From: Gammaproteobacteria bacterium
Lineage (GTDB): Bacteria; Pseudomonadota; Gammaproteobacteria; Pseudomonadales; Halieaceae
Assembly: GCA_030428835.1 (NCBI GenBank)
Contig: JAUIEP010000023.1
Coordinates: 1-43,402 of the forward strand
Length of the DNA: 43,402 bases
Reading direction: 5' to 3'
Shown: in pieces, positions 8,186 through 16,680 of the stretch
How positions within the stretch are numbered: the first letter of the stretch is position 1
How the letters are laid out: the number at the start of each line of letters is the position of its first letter
Program-made: the position numbers and the translations under genes
The notes under the pieces: generated by a model
Seen by the model: the letters and a program-made list of their open reading frames with translations, nothing else
What the model was told of the DNA's origin: nothing
Databases searched by the model: none

Positions 8186-9421
8186 TTATTGCGCCGCCGT
8201 CTCGCGCGCAAACCGGATGCAGTGTCGCACCGTCCCCACGAGTGACAGCGACAGCAGGGCGCCGCCGCCCGAGCGCCAGGTAGCCAGCGCGGCGAGCGCC
8301 GCGTGCATCCCCGTGAGCGGGTCGGCGATCGCGTCGCCGCAGAACATCCAGCGGCCGGTGGCCCGGTGCAGCAGGTCCGACAGCCCCGCCGCGACCCCGG
8401 CGTCATCGCCGTAGGCGACCCAGTTGGCCTGCGGCTCGCCGCGCCCATAGCCGGTGATGCTGAGCCAGGTGAGCCCCGGCACCTCCTCGAGAAGTTGTTC
8501 GGCGTGGATACCCATCTGGCGCAGCGCCCGCGGGCGCGAGCCCTCGATGACGATGTCGGCATCGCGCAGCAGCGCCAGCAGCGCGTCGCGCCCCGTGGCC
8601 GTGTGCAGGTCCAGGGACAGTTCCTGCTTGCCGGCATTGAGGAAGTGGAAGAACGCCGGGTCGCCCCGCCGCGCGCCGTCGGGCCGACGGCTGCTTTCCA
8701 CCTTCAGCACCTCGCAGCCCGCCTCCCGCAACAGCAGGCTGCACAGCGGGCCCGCCCACAACGACGAGAGGTCGATGACGCGCGCCGGTTGCCGCGGCGC
8801 CGGCGCGGCGGCGACCGCGTGGCACCGCTCGAACCAGGCGGTAGCTTCCGGCGGGTCGGGCTGCGCATCGACCACCGCGAGCCCCAACAGGCGGCCGCGC
8901 TCCACCAGCGTGCCCTTCGACAGGCGGGAGACGACCGCCGCCACGGCCGGCCAGTCGGGCGGCGTCGGCACCTGCAGCCAGGCCTCGAGCGCCTGCCAGT
9001 CGCTGTCCCTGGCGAGGTTCACGGCCACGTGGCCGTCGGCGCAGGGCAGGATGCGGCAACTGCCGCCGGGGGCGATGTTCCCCCGGCGGCCGAGGCCGGT
9101 CATGGCCGCGCGCAGGGTCAGCAGGTCCGCGCCGCGCAGGTCGCGCAGGATGCCGGCGCCGCCCGCGCTGCGCAGGGCCTCCAGGACCCCGTCGGCCAGG
9201 CTCGCGATCGGCACCGGGCAAGCCGCCACGGGGGCATCCGGGTAGCCCGTGAGCGCCATGAGGCCGCTCTCGCGCCAGCGGTCGGCGTCGGTGGGCGGCG
9301 TGGCGCCCGCGGCCCGCGCCGCCGGCTCGCCCACATCCTCCAGCAGGCGCTGCGCATAAAGCCCGGCAGTGGGGTCGACGGGGTGCCCGCCGGGGCGCGC
9401 GTTCGGTACAAAGGTTCGCAT
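8186..9421 (-). CDS. Family III CoA-transferase (CaiB/BaiF type)
   Basis: The 411-aa length fits the family. The first 200 residues are divergent. The second half carries the recognisable blocks: VIDLSSLWAGPLCSLLLREAG, VLKVESSRRPDGAR, FHFLNAGKQELSLDL, DADIVIEGSRP, LSITGYGRG and GDAIADPLTGMHAAL. These correspond to the CoA-binding and active-site regions of CaiB, formyl-CoA transferase and alpha-methylacyl-CoA racemase. The order is unusual: in typical members the DLS..AGP block is near residue 10, whereas here it follows about 210 residues. The protein may therefore be a permuted or two-lobed variant. It moves CoA between carboxylic acids or racemises an acyl-CoA; the substrate is unknown. 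Confidence 0.82.
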   Translation of the reverse strand: MRTFVPNARPGGHPVDPTAGLYAQRLLEDVGEPAARAAGATPPTDADRWRESGLMALTGYPDAPVAACPVPIASLADGVLEALRSAGGAGILRDLRGADLLTLRAAMTGLGRRGNIAPGGSCRILPCADGHVAVNLARDSDWQALEAWLQVPTPPDWPAVAAVVSRLSKGTLVERGRLLGLAVVDAQPDPPEATAWFERCHAVAAAPAPRQPARVIDLSSLWAGPLCSLLLREAGCEVLKVESSRRPDGARRGDPAFFHFLNAGKQELSLDLHTATGRDALLALLRDADIVIEGSRPRALRQMGIHAEQLLEEVPGLTWLSITGYGRGEPQANWVAYGDDAGVAAGLSDLLHRATGRWMFCGDAIADPLTGMHAALAALATWRSGGGALLSLSLVGTVRHCIRFARETAAQ

Positions 9422-9492
9422 CGCTGCAGGTTAAGTGCCGCGCTGCCCTGCGACAAGGGCGGGGGCGCGTTCCGGCAGCGGCCCCGCGCGGC

Positions 9493-9498
9493 TATAAT
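9493..9498 (+). promoter_or_regulatory. Consensus -10 box TATAAT before the hydrolase gene
   Basis: A perfect TATAAT stands 21 bp before the ATG at 9519, and the GGAGG ribosome binding site follows at 9507-9511. Transcription from it would start almost at the ribosome binding site, giving a very short leader. No good -35 box is visible. Confidence 0.45.
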
Positions 9499-9518
9499 CC
9501 GCTGCCGGAGGTGCTCCC

Positions 9519-10673
9519 ATGAAAAAGTTTTTCGTCGTCCTGCTGGTCCTTGTCGTCGCGCTCGGCCTGCTGTTTGCCGTGCTGGCGACGGGCCGGCAGC
9601 CTGAACCGTTTCCCGCGAACTCGGCGAGCGAGGCCCGCCTGCAGCCCGGTCCGCTCGAGGTCGTGCACTACGACCTGACCCTGGTCGACGACAGCCGCCC
9701 GACGAACGCCAACGGCGACTATCCCGGCGACCCGGTACGCACGCTCACCGGCAGGGTCTGGCACCCGGCACAGAAGACCGGCGCGCCGTATCCCCTGGTG
9801 ATCTATAGCCACGGCTTCTTTTCCAACATCGAGGGCGGGGCGTATATCGCCCAGCACCTGGCCAGCTTCGGCTATGTGGTGGCGGCCGTGAACTTCCCCC
9901 TGACCAATTTCTCCGCGCCCGGCGGTCCCAACGTGATGGACGTGGTGAACCAGCCCGGCGATGTCAGCTTCGTGATCGACAACATGCTGGCCGCCAACAC
10001 GACCGCGGGGCACGTGCTCGAGGGCATGATCGACCCGGCGCGCATCGGCCTGACCGGCATCTCGCTCGGCGGCATGACCACCATCCTGACCACCTTCCAC
10101 CCGGAATGGCGCGATAAGCGAGTCCGTGCGGCGCTGGCGATCGCCGGTCCGACGTCCATGTTTACCGAGCGTTTCTTCACCCACGCCGACGTGCCCTTCC
10201 TGATGCTCGCAGGCGACATCGACGCGCTGGTGCCCTACCGGTCCAACGCCGCCCCGGTGCCCGACATCGTGTCGCATTCGCAACTGGTCACGCTGGCCGG
10301 CGCCTCCCACGCGGGCTTCGCCGGTCCCGCGGCGGGGTTGCGCTGGCTCGACAACCCCGACACCGTGGCCTGTCTCACGGTCAGGGGCAGCGTCGACGAT
10401 TCCCTCGCGGAGGATGAGCCCTGGTACGACCGGATAGGCACAGTGGAGCAGGGCATCAACCACGCTGCGGTCAACGAGCTGTGCAGGATGGACCCGTTGC
10501 CGAGCGCGATGAACGTGTTGCGCCAGCACATGATCACGCGCGTGGTCGTCAGCAGCTTCTTCCAGAGCCAGTTTGCCGCAGACCCCGACGTGCGTGCGGC
10601 CGCCCGTGACTACCTGAGCGACACCCTGGCCAGTGAACTGGCCGAGGTCAGCTATGAGGCCGGCCGGGGCTAG
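9519..10673 (+). CDS. Exported or membrane-anchored alpha/beta hydrolase (PAF-acetylhydrolase/dienelactone hydrolase-like)
   Basis: ATG at 9519 with GGAGG upstream; 384 aa. Residues 3-24 are a hydrophobic anchor or signal. The oxyanion region YSHGF is at 96-100, the nucleophile elbow GISLGG puts the catalytic Ser at 182, AGDIDALVP (231-239) supplies the acid and ASHAGF the His at 264. This is a complete Ser-Asp-His triad of a secreted esterase or lipase. The large segment after 270 contains WYDRIGTVEQGINHAAVNELCR and forms a C-terminal lid or cap of unclear role. It is followed after 6 bp by the VOC-SDR fusion gene, so the two are probably translated from one mRNA. An ester- or lactone-hydrolysing role is likely. 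Confidence 0.85.
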   Translation: MKKFFVVLLVLVVALGLLFAVLATGRQPEPFPANSASEARLQPGPLEVVHYDLTLVDDSRPTNANGDYPGDPVRTLTGRVWHPAQKTGAPYPLVIYSHGFFSNIEGGAYIAQHLASFGYVVAAVNFPLTNFSAPGGPNVMDVVNQPGDVSFVIDNMLAANTTAGHVLEGMIDPARIGLTGISLGGMTTILTTFHPEWRDKRVRAALAIAGPTSMFTERFFTHADVPFLMLAGDIDALVPYRSNAAPVPDIVSHSQLVTLAGASHAGFAGPAAGLRWLDNPDTVACLTVRGSVDDSLAEDEPWYDRIGTVEQGINHAAVNELCRMDPLPSAMNVLRQHMITRVVVSSFFQSQFAADPDVRAAARDYLSDTLASELAEVSYEAGRG

Positions 10674-10679
10674 GTCACC

Positions 10680-12428
10680 ATGACCGCGATGAACCAGGTC
10701 GCCATGAGCGTGCGCGACCTGCGTCGCACACATGCCTGGTACCAACGCGTGTTCGGCTTCACGCCCGCCGGCGGCACCAACGCGTTCAAGGGTTTCATCG
10801 CGGAACGTGTGCAGGGCGTGCCCGGCGCCGCCAGCACCTGCTGGTGGCTGATGGACGGCCGCGATTTCTTCCAGCTCGAGTTGTTCGAGTTCTACAGCCC
10901 CGTGACGCGGCCACTGCCCGCCGACTGGCGCCTGTGCGACATCGGCTACGGCATGGTGAGCCTGGTGGTCACGGAATTCGACGCGGTGCTGGCGCGGCTG
11001 GCCGAGACCGGTGCGGCGAGCCTGACGCCGCCGCTGGGCGAGCTCGGCAGGCGCCGCGCCTGCGTGCGCGACCCCGAGGGTGTGCTGCTGGAAATCATGG
11101 AGGGCGATCCGCTCGACGGCGTCGAGCCGCGCGCGCCCGGTCCCGTGACGGTGCGCGGCGTGACGCTGTCGGTGCGCGACCTGGACGCCTCGCGGCGCTT
11201 CTTCCGCGACACGCTGGAACTCGAGGAATTCACAGGGGTACTGCACGAGCCGGAACACGGTGCGCTGTGGGGCCTGCCCGATGCGCAGCGCGAGGCGCTC
11301 GTGCTGCGCGCCGGCGGCGTGTTGCTGGAGATCGTCCGGTACGAGACGCCGCGGGGTCGTGACCTCCCGGCCGACTACCGCATCAGCGACCAGGGGCTGC
11401 TCAACATCGCGCTGGGTTTCCGTGACCGCCGCGCGTTCGAGCGCATGCACAACAAGTGCGTCGCCGCGGGCTATCGCGGCAACTGGCGGCCGCTGCGCCT
11501 GGGCGCGTGGTCGGTCGTGTATGTCAACGATGACCAGGGCTGTAGCGTGGAGCTGCTGCACGTGATGCCGTGGTACGACGGCCGCATGGGTTTCCGTCCC
11601 GGTCCGCCGCCGCCCTACCGCGGCAGGGGCGGCCTGCCGCAGTGGCGCACCGCGATCGTGACCGGCGGCTGCAGCGGCATAGGCAGGGAACTGTCGCGGC
11701 GGTTGCTCGCGGCGGGCACCGCGGTGGCGATAGTGGACCGCGATATAAATGACGACGCCCGCGCCGCACTTGCGACAGTGGGCAACGGGCGCGCCGTTTT
11801 CCACGCCGCAGACGTGACTGACATGGCGGCGCTCGACGCCGCGATCGGCGCCGCCGTCGCGGACCTGGGCGCGCCCGACCTCGTGGTCAACTGCGCCGGC
11901 ATCCAGAACGCCAAATCCTTCAGCGCGCTCACCCGGGAGGAGTTCGAGACGGTCGTCGGCGTGAACCTGTTCGGCAGCCGCAATCTCGCCGAGGCGGTGT
12001 TACCGCACATGGAACACGGCGCGCAGCTCGCGCTGGTGGCCTCGCTGGCAGGGCTGTTGCCCAGCCACAGTTACGCCGCGTACAACGCGTCCAAGTACGG
12101 CGTGGTCGGACTGGCCGGCGCACTGCGCCTGGAGTGCGTGGAGCGCGGCATCGAGGTGTCGGTGATCTGCCCGCCGGAGGTCAACACGCCGATGGTGGTG
12201 ACGGAGCGCAAGACGCTGCCGCCGGTCGCGGCACGCCTCAAGGACACCGCGGGCACGCTGGAGGTCGGCCCGTGCTGCGAGTACATCCTCGAACAATTGC
12301 GGCGCAGGCGCGTGCTCATCATCCCGGGCCGGCGGGCGCGCTGGGTCGCGCGCGTGGCGCGCTGGTTCCCGGGGCTGTTGCGCAGGGTCAGCGAACGCAT
12401 CGTGCGCGCGGCGTCCGCCGGGCGCTGA
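10680..12428 (+). CDS. Fusion protein: two VOC (glyoxalase/dioxygenase superfamily) modules followed by an SDR domain
   Basis: 582 aa, starting 6 bp after the hydrolase stop; an in-frame ATG at 10689 is an alternative start. Residues 3-142 form the first VOC module (MNQVAMSVRDLRRTHAWYQRVFGF, ending DPEGVLLEIM). Residues 155-296 form the second (VTLSVRDLDASRRFFRDTLELEEF, ending DDQGCSVELLHVM). A Pro/Gly linker (307-320) leads to a complete SDR domain: TGGCSGIG 328-335, NCAG 404-407, Ser455 and YNASK with Tyr468 and Lys472. An Arg-rich tail closes it (RRARWVARVARWFPGLLRR), as in membrane-associated ketosphinganine reductase-like SDRs. I see no stop or frameshift between modules, so it appears to be one polypeptide. 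The SDR probably acts on the VOC module's substrate or product. The reaction is unknown. Confidence 0.85.
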   Translation: MTAMNQVAMSVRDLRRTHAWYQRVFGFTPAGGTNAFKGFIAERVQGVPGAASTCWWLMDGRDFFQLELFEFYSPVTRPLPADWRLCDIGYGMVSLVVTEFDAVLARLAETGAASLTPPLGELGRRRACVRDPEGVLLEIMEGDPLDGVEPRAPGPVTVRGVTLSVRDLDASRRFFRDTLELEEFTGVLHEPEHGALWGLPDAQREALVLRAGGVLLEIVRYETPRGRDLPADYRISDQGLLNIALGFRDRRAFERMHNKCVAAGYRGNWRPLRLGAWSVVYVNDDQGCSVELLHVMPWYDGRMGFRPGPPPPYRGRGGLPQWRTAIVTGGCSGIGRELSRRLLAAGTAVAIVDRDINDDARAALATVGNGRAVFHAADVTDMAALDAAIGAAVADLGAPDLVVNCAGIQNAKSFSALTREEFETVVGVNLFGSRNLAEAVLPHMEHGAQLALVASLAGLLPSHSYAAYNASKYGVVGLAGALRLECVERGIEVSVICPPEVNTPMVVTERKTLPPVAARLKDTAGTLEVGPCCEYILEQLRRRRVLIIPGRRARWVARVARWFPGLLRRVSERIVRAASAGR

Positions 12429-12443
12429 TATGGCCGCGCCGCG

Positions 12444-13217
12444 CTACAGGTTGTGCGGGTTGACCAGCATGCCGCCGTCGACGTTCAGCACGTGGCCGGT
12501 AATAAACGACGCCCGGTCGCTCAGCAGGTAACTCACGGCGTCGGCGATTTCCTCCGGTTCGCCGAGGCGCCGCATGGCGTGGGTGGCGATGGTGGCCTCG
12601 CGCTCCTCGGGCAGGGCGTCGAAGTAGGCCTGGATGGCCGGCGTCCGGATGCCGCCGGGGGCCACGCAGTTGGCCCTGATGCCGCGCTGCGCGTACTCGG
12701 CCGCGACCGTTTTCGTCAGCGCGATCACGCCGCCCTTGGCGGCGCTGTAGGGCGACATCTTCGCTTCGCCGCGCACGCCGCCGACGGACGAAATATTCAC
12801 GATGGCGCCGCCGCCGGAGGCTTCGATCGCCGGGAGCTGGTACTTCAGACACAGCCACACACCTTTCAGCGTGACGTCGTTGATCAGTTCCCACTCTTTC
12901 TCGGACCAGTCCGTCACCGGCTTGAAGCCACCACCGAAGGCCGCGTTGTTAGAGACGGCGTGCAGGGCGCCGTAATGCTCGACAATCGCGGCGATGGCCG
13001 CGCCGACATCCCCGTCGCTGGCGACGTTGGCCTTGAGCGCGATGGCGTCACCGCCGTCGGCGACAACCGCGTCGCGCACGCGCTCGGCCGCCGCGAGGTC
13101 ACGATCGATGATCGCCACCTTCGCGCCGTCCCTGTGGAACGTCATGGCGGTCGCCTCGCCGATACCGCTACCGCCGCCGGTGACCATGGCGACCTTGTTC
13201 TCGAGTAGTCTCTGCAT
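12444..13217 (-). CDS. Short-chain dehydrogenase/reductase (classical SDR)
   Basis: 257 aa, the usual size of a classical SDR. TGGGSGIG at 13-20 binds the dinucleotide, and Asp38 in IIDRD favours NAD. NNAA is at 90-93, Ser143/144 in NISSVGG, and YSAAK gives Tyr157 and Lys161. The C-terminal block ends GHVLNVDGGMLV, as in FabG-like enzymes and hydroxysteroid or cyclohexanol dehydrogenases. It converges with the VOC-SDR fusion gene across 15 bp and diverges from the DUF3604 gene. The substrate cannot be read from the sequence. Confidence 0.9.
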   Translation of the reverse strand: MQRLLENKVAMVTGGGSGIGEATAMTFHRDGAKVAIIDRDLAAAERVRDAVVADGGDAIALKANVASDGDVGAAIAAIVEHYGALHAVSNNAAFGGGFKPVTDWSEKEWELINDVTLKGVWLCLKYQLPAIEASGGGAIVNISSVGGVRGEAKMSPYSAAKGGVIALTKTVAAEYAQRGIRANCVAPGGIRTPAIQAYFDALPEEREATIATHAMRRLGEPEEIADAVSYLLSDRASFITGHVLNVDGGMLVNPHNL

Positions 13218-13241
13218 GTGTGTATTCCAGGTTCGATAGGG

Positions 13242-13271
13242 GCCGGTGTGTCTATTGTATACAGCACCGGC
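13242..13271. repeat. Inverted repeat in the divergent SDR/DUF3604 intergenic region
   Basis: GCCGGTG (13242-13248) and CACCGGC (13265-13271) are perfect 7-bp inverted arms around a 16-base AT-rich loop that contains the palindrome TGTATACA (13256-13263). It lies 25 bp before the SDR start, where an operator would be expected. A second hairpin, CCGCCCG/CGGGCGG with an 8-base loop, lies at 13337-13358. The 284-bp region between the two genes holds no other gene I can support. Confidence 0.45.
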
Positions 13272-13302
13272 ACACTACATGCTCGCGCGCGGAGCGGTCC
13301 AG

Positions 13303-13329
13303 TTGCCGGCGACACGCACGGATTACTAT
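13303..13329 (+). promoter_or_regulatory. Weak promoter candidate for the second DUF3604 gene
   Basis: TTGCCG (13303-13308), a 15-base spacer and TACTAT (13324-13329) resemble a sigma70 promoter with a short spacer. It would leave a leader of about 165 bases that includes the hairpin at 13337-13358. Confidence 0.3.
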
Positions 13330-13501
13330 TCTGTACCCGCCCGCGAATACTCGGGCGGTAGCAGGAGGCGGCTACCGATCGTTCAAGAATTTGGCCCTCC
13401 AGGGTCGCCACGGGTCCGCGCAGCGGTTAACCTGCGGGCGTCCGGCGTTACCTCCAATCATTCACCCCGGTAGCGTGCGAAGTCCCTTGAGTCCCGATGC
13501 A

Positions 13502-15364
13502 ATGATCTCCAAGCGTATCGTTGTCCCGTTTGTCGCGCTGCTCGCCCTGGCGGCCTGCGGCGCTGCCGAGGATCCCAGCCTGTACCCGGAATACAACGCG
13601 GCCACGGCCGCGCCCATACCGGACAAGTCGGCGACCGAATACAATCCGCAGCGCAACCTGTACTGGGGCGACCTGCACATCCACACCAGCTACTCGACCG
13701 ACGCCTGGACGATGGGTGTGCGCGCTACGCCGGACGACGCCTACACGTTCACGCGAGGTGGCGAGATCGAGCACGCCGGCGGTTACGGCATCAGGTTGAA
13801 ACATCCGCTGGACTTCGCCGCAGTCACGGACCATTCGGAATACCTCGGCCTGCTGCGCGCGACGGAACCCGACCTGCCGCTCGCCAGGCGCGGTTTCAAG
13901 GAGCGCGTGCGCAACGACGGCAAACTGCGCAACACCATCGCGTTTCTGCGTTCCACGCTGGGCTTCGATTTGAAGAAGGTTGCGGTCGACGGCTGGGAGA
14001 ATTTCGCCCAGGACGTCTGGCGCGATACCATCGCCGCGGCCGAGCGGCACAACCGGCCCGGCGAGTTCACCGCCTTCGTGGCGTACGAGTGGAGCTCTGC
14101 GCCCGAGAAGCGCAACCTGCACCGCAACGTCGTGTACCGCGACGCAAACGTACCCGCCATTCCCTACAGCTCGCTCAACTCCAACGACCCGCGCGACCTC
14201 TGGGCCGAGTTGGAACGGCAGCGGGAGGAGGGCAGGCGGGTGTTCGCCATTCCGCACAACGGCAACGCCAGTGACGGCATCATGTACGACGACGTGATGT
14301 ACGACGGCGCCGCCATGAACGCGGCGTACGCGGCGCGGCGCATGTCCAACGAGCCGCTCAGCGAGATATTCCAGGTCAAGGGTTCGTCGGAGACGCACCC
14401 GATGCTCTCTCCCGACGATGCGTTCGCGGGCTTCGAGATCGACGATCGCCAGTTGTCGCAGGAAGGAGAACTGTCGCAACCGGAGGGCAGCTACATTCGT
14501 GATGCCCTGCGCCTCGGCCTCGAAATGTCCCACGCAGAGGGCTTCAACCCCTACCGCTTTGGTGTGATCGGCAGCTCCGACGGCCACAACGCCTCGTCCC
14601 CTGTGGAGGAGGACAGCTACCACGGAAAGTTGCCCCTGCTCGACGGCAGTGCCGCGACGCGCATGCGCACCAACACCTATATCCCGACGAGCATCCAGGG
14701 CGGCAAGGACTGGAGCTCGGCGGGACTCGCGGCGGTCTGGGCCGAGGAAAACACGCGCGCCGCGCTGTTCGACGCCATGCGGCGCAAGGAGACCTACGCC
14801 ACGTCGGGCCCGCGCATCGCGGTACGCTTCTTGGGCGGCTGGGGTTATGACGACGACCTGCTTGAGCGAAATGATTGGATAGCCGCGGCCGAGGGCGATG
14901 GCGTTCCCATGGGCGGCCGGCTGCCGCCGCCCGCGGGCGATGCACCCACGTTCGCCGTGTGGGCCCTGCGCGACCCGGACAGCGGCAACCTCGACCGCAT
15001 CCAGGTCATCAAGGGCTGGGTGGACAGCGTGGGAGAATCCCACGAGAAAGTCTTCGACGTGGCCTGGTCCGGCGCGCGCACCCCGGACGCCGACGGCAGG
15101 GTGCCGCCGGTGGGCAACACCGTGGACGTCGCGAGCGCGAGCTACACGAACGCTATCGGCGCCGACCAGCTCGCCACCGTGTGGCGTGACCCGCAGTTCG
15201 ACCCCGCGGTCGAGGCGTTCTACTACGCCAGGGTCATCGAGATCCCAACGCCGCGCTGGACGACCTACGACGCCAGAACCCTGGGCATAGCAGCGCCCGA
15301 GCCGACCTCGCTGCAGGAACGCGCGGTCACGTCGGCGATCTGGTACGCCCCGCCGGAACGCTAA
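13502..15364 (+). CDS. DUF3604 family lipoprotein (paralogue 2)
   Basis: The ATG at 13502 (MISKRIVVPF) starts a typical lipoprotein signal with lipobox LAAC (Cys19). The open frame extends further upstream, but that part is not protein-like. The mature protein ends at residue 620. The signature GDLHIHTSYS is at 56-65 and AVTDHSEYL at about 107-115. FGVIGSSDGHNASSP, WAEENTRAALFDAM and RKETYATSGPRI also occur, and each has a counterpart in the paralogue at 774-2792. It probably sits on the periplasmic side of a membrane. The next gene follows after 19 bp on the same strand. The enzymatic role of DUF3604 is not established. Confidence 0.9.
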   Translation: MISKRIVVPFVALLALAACGAAEDPSLYPEYNAATAAPIPDKSATEYNPQRNLYWGDLHIHTSYSTDAWTMGVRATPDDAYTFTRGGEIEHAGGYGIRLKHPLDFAAVTDHSEYLGLLRATEPDLPLARRGFKERVRNDGKLRNTIAFLRSTLGFDLKKVAVDGWENFAQDVWRDTIAAAERHNRPGEFTAFVAYEWSSAPEKRNLHRNVVYRDANVPAIPYSSLNSNDPRDLWAELERQREEGRRVFAIPHNGNASDGIMYDDVMYDGAAMNAAYAARRMSNEPLSEIFQVKGSSETHPMLSPDDAFAGFEIDDRQLSQEGELSQPEGSYIRDALRLGLEMSHAEGFNPYRFGVIGSSDGHNASSPVEEDSYHGKLPLLDGSAATRMRTNTYIPTSIQGGKDWSSAGLAAVWAEENTRAALFDAMRRKETYATSGPRIAVRFLGGWGYDDDLLERNDWIAAAEGDGVPMGGRLPPPAGDAPTFAVWALRDPDSGNLDRIQVIKGWVDSVGESHEKVFDVAWSGARTPDADGRVPPVGNTVDVASASYTNAIGADQLATVWRDPQFDPAVEAFYYARVIEIPTPRWTTYDARTLGIAAPEPTSLQERAVTSAIWYAPPER

Positions 15365-15383
15365 CAACGCAGGTGTAACCGCT

Positions 15384-16637
15384 ATGCGCAATGATCCGCT
15401 CAGTAAACTGTCCCGCGAGCAACTCGCCCAACTCGGCCGCGAGTACATGCTGGCCGCGCAGTGCAACAGCCGCACCGGCTACGCGGCGCTGGCCATGAAC
15501 CACGGCACGGACGCCTACAAGGACGTCGCCATCGACAACTGGATGGCGGCCAGTCCCGTGTACACGCGGCGCATGCAGCGCGCGCTGCGGCTGCGCGGCG
15601 ACTCGGACGTCGAGACGATCCTCAAGGGCCTGCAGCTCGAGGTCGGGTTCAGTCACCAGTACTTCGACGTGCATTTCAGGATGGTGGGCGAGGAGGAGGG
15701 CGAGTTCTGGCTGCCCAGTTGCGGCCCGCTGCTGGAGACCGAGCCGCGCGGCGAAGAGGCGGTGCGGGTGATGTGCCACGATATCGAGGACCCCACCTTC
15801 GACGCGACCGCCGTCGCCACCAACGCGCGGGCGCAGGTCCGGCCGATTCACCGCCCGCCGCGCGCCAGCGCGGACCAGACGCCGCACTGCCACTGGCGGG
15901 TGACGATCAACCGCGACGCCGAGCCGGTGGTGGAGCGCGACATCACCCACACGATGGGCGCGCGGCGCCTGGCGGGCGTTGAAATTGGGCGCGGCGCGAA
16001 TACCGAGCCGGGCGGCTGGGACTACTACGACGGCGAACTCGTCGAACAGATGCACCTGGAGTATTTCTCCCAGTCCGCGCTCGTGGTGATCTGCAAGGAA
16101 CTGGCTGTCCAGTCCCACCTGCTCGCGGCGAGCCTCGGGCTGGCCGTCGCGCAGCGTTACGGCGCGGAGGCGGCGCGCGCGGTGGCACAGTTCCAGATGA
16201 CGGGCTCGGGCTGGGCCACCAGCGAGCGGCTCGCGCGCTGGCTCGGCGTCGCGGGCGGCGGACTCGACGCGATCGCGCGGGTGCTGGACCTGCATCCCGC
16301 GTTGCAGCCGCGCGAGTACATCGATGTGGACATCTCACACGATGCCGCGGGCGCTTTGCGCATCGCGCTGCACGATTGCCCCGCGGCGCACGAGGAGCAG
16401 CCGCTCGGCTGGTTCCCGCTGGTGCAGGACGGCGGCGAGGCGCCCGCGCTGGAGGCGCTCGTGCAGGGCGTGGATCGGCGGGCGCGACTGGTACCCGTCG
16501 CGGGTGAGACCGCCGCGTGGGAGGTGCAGTTGGCGGCCGCGCCCGCCGACGAACCCCTGGCGGTGCAGATTGCCAAGGGTACGGTCCTGTACGGCACGCA
16601 GCTCGAGAACCACATCCAACTGCTCGAGGTGGTCTGA
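15384..16637 (+). CDS. Conserved-looking 417-aa protein of unknown function
   Basis: The ATG at 15384 lies 19 bp after the DUF3604 stop; the preceding AGGTGTAACCGCT gives a modest ribosome binding site. No signal peptide or membrane segment is seen, so it is probably cytoplasmic. It is rich in His, Trp and acidic residues. Notable segments are SHQYFDVHFRM, WLPSCGPLL, VRVMCHDIEDPTFD and HCHWRVTINRD, which together offer several His/Cys residues that could bind a metal. The codon use matches the neighbours and no frameshift is visible, so it appears to be a real gene. I do not recognise the family. Its position suggests a shared role or regulation with the DUF3604 lipoprotein. Confidence 0.7.
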   Translation: MRNDPLSKLSREQLAQLGREYMLAAQCNSRTGYAALAMNHGTDAYKDVAIDNWMAASPVYTRRMQRALRLRGDSDVETILKGLQLEVGFSHQYFDVHFRMVGEEEGEFWLPSCGPLLETEPRGEEAVRVMCHDIEDPTFDATAVATNARAQVRPIHRPPRASADQTPHCHWRVTINRDAEPVVERDITHTMGARRLAGVEIGRGANTEPGGWDYYDGELVEQMHLEYFSQSALVVICKELAVQSHLLAASLGLAVAQRYGAEAARAVAQFQMTGSGWATSERLARWLGVAGGGLDAIARVLDLHPALQPREYIDVDISHDAAGALRIALHDCPAAHEEQPLGWFPLVQDGGEAPALEALVQGVDRRARLVPVAGETAAWEVQLAAAPADEPLAVQIAKGTVLYGTQLENHIQLLEVV

Positions 16638-16680
16638 CGGCGCGGCGCGGGAAGTCCGCGCTGCCGGTGGCAGGGCAACA

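Noticed and set aside
9492-11804. Long open reading frame on the minus strand opposite the hydrolase and VOC-SDR genes
   Set aside because: The plus-strand proteins have clear motifs; the antisense product is Arg/His/Ala-rich and shows none. Long antisense frames are expected at this GC content. The same applies at 13448-15475, 24559-26139, 26416-28755 and 40990-43398.
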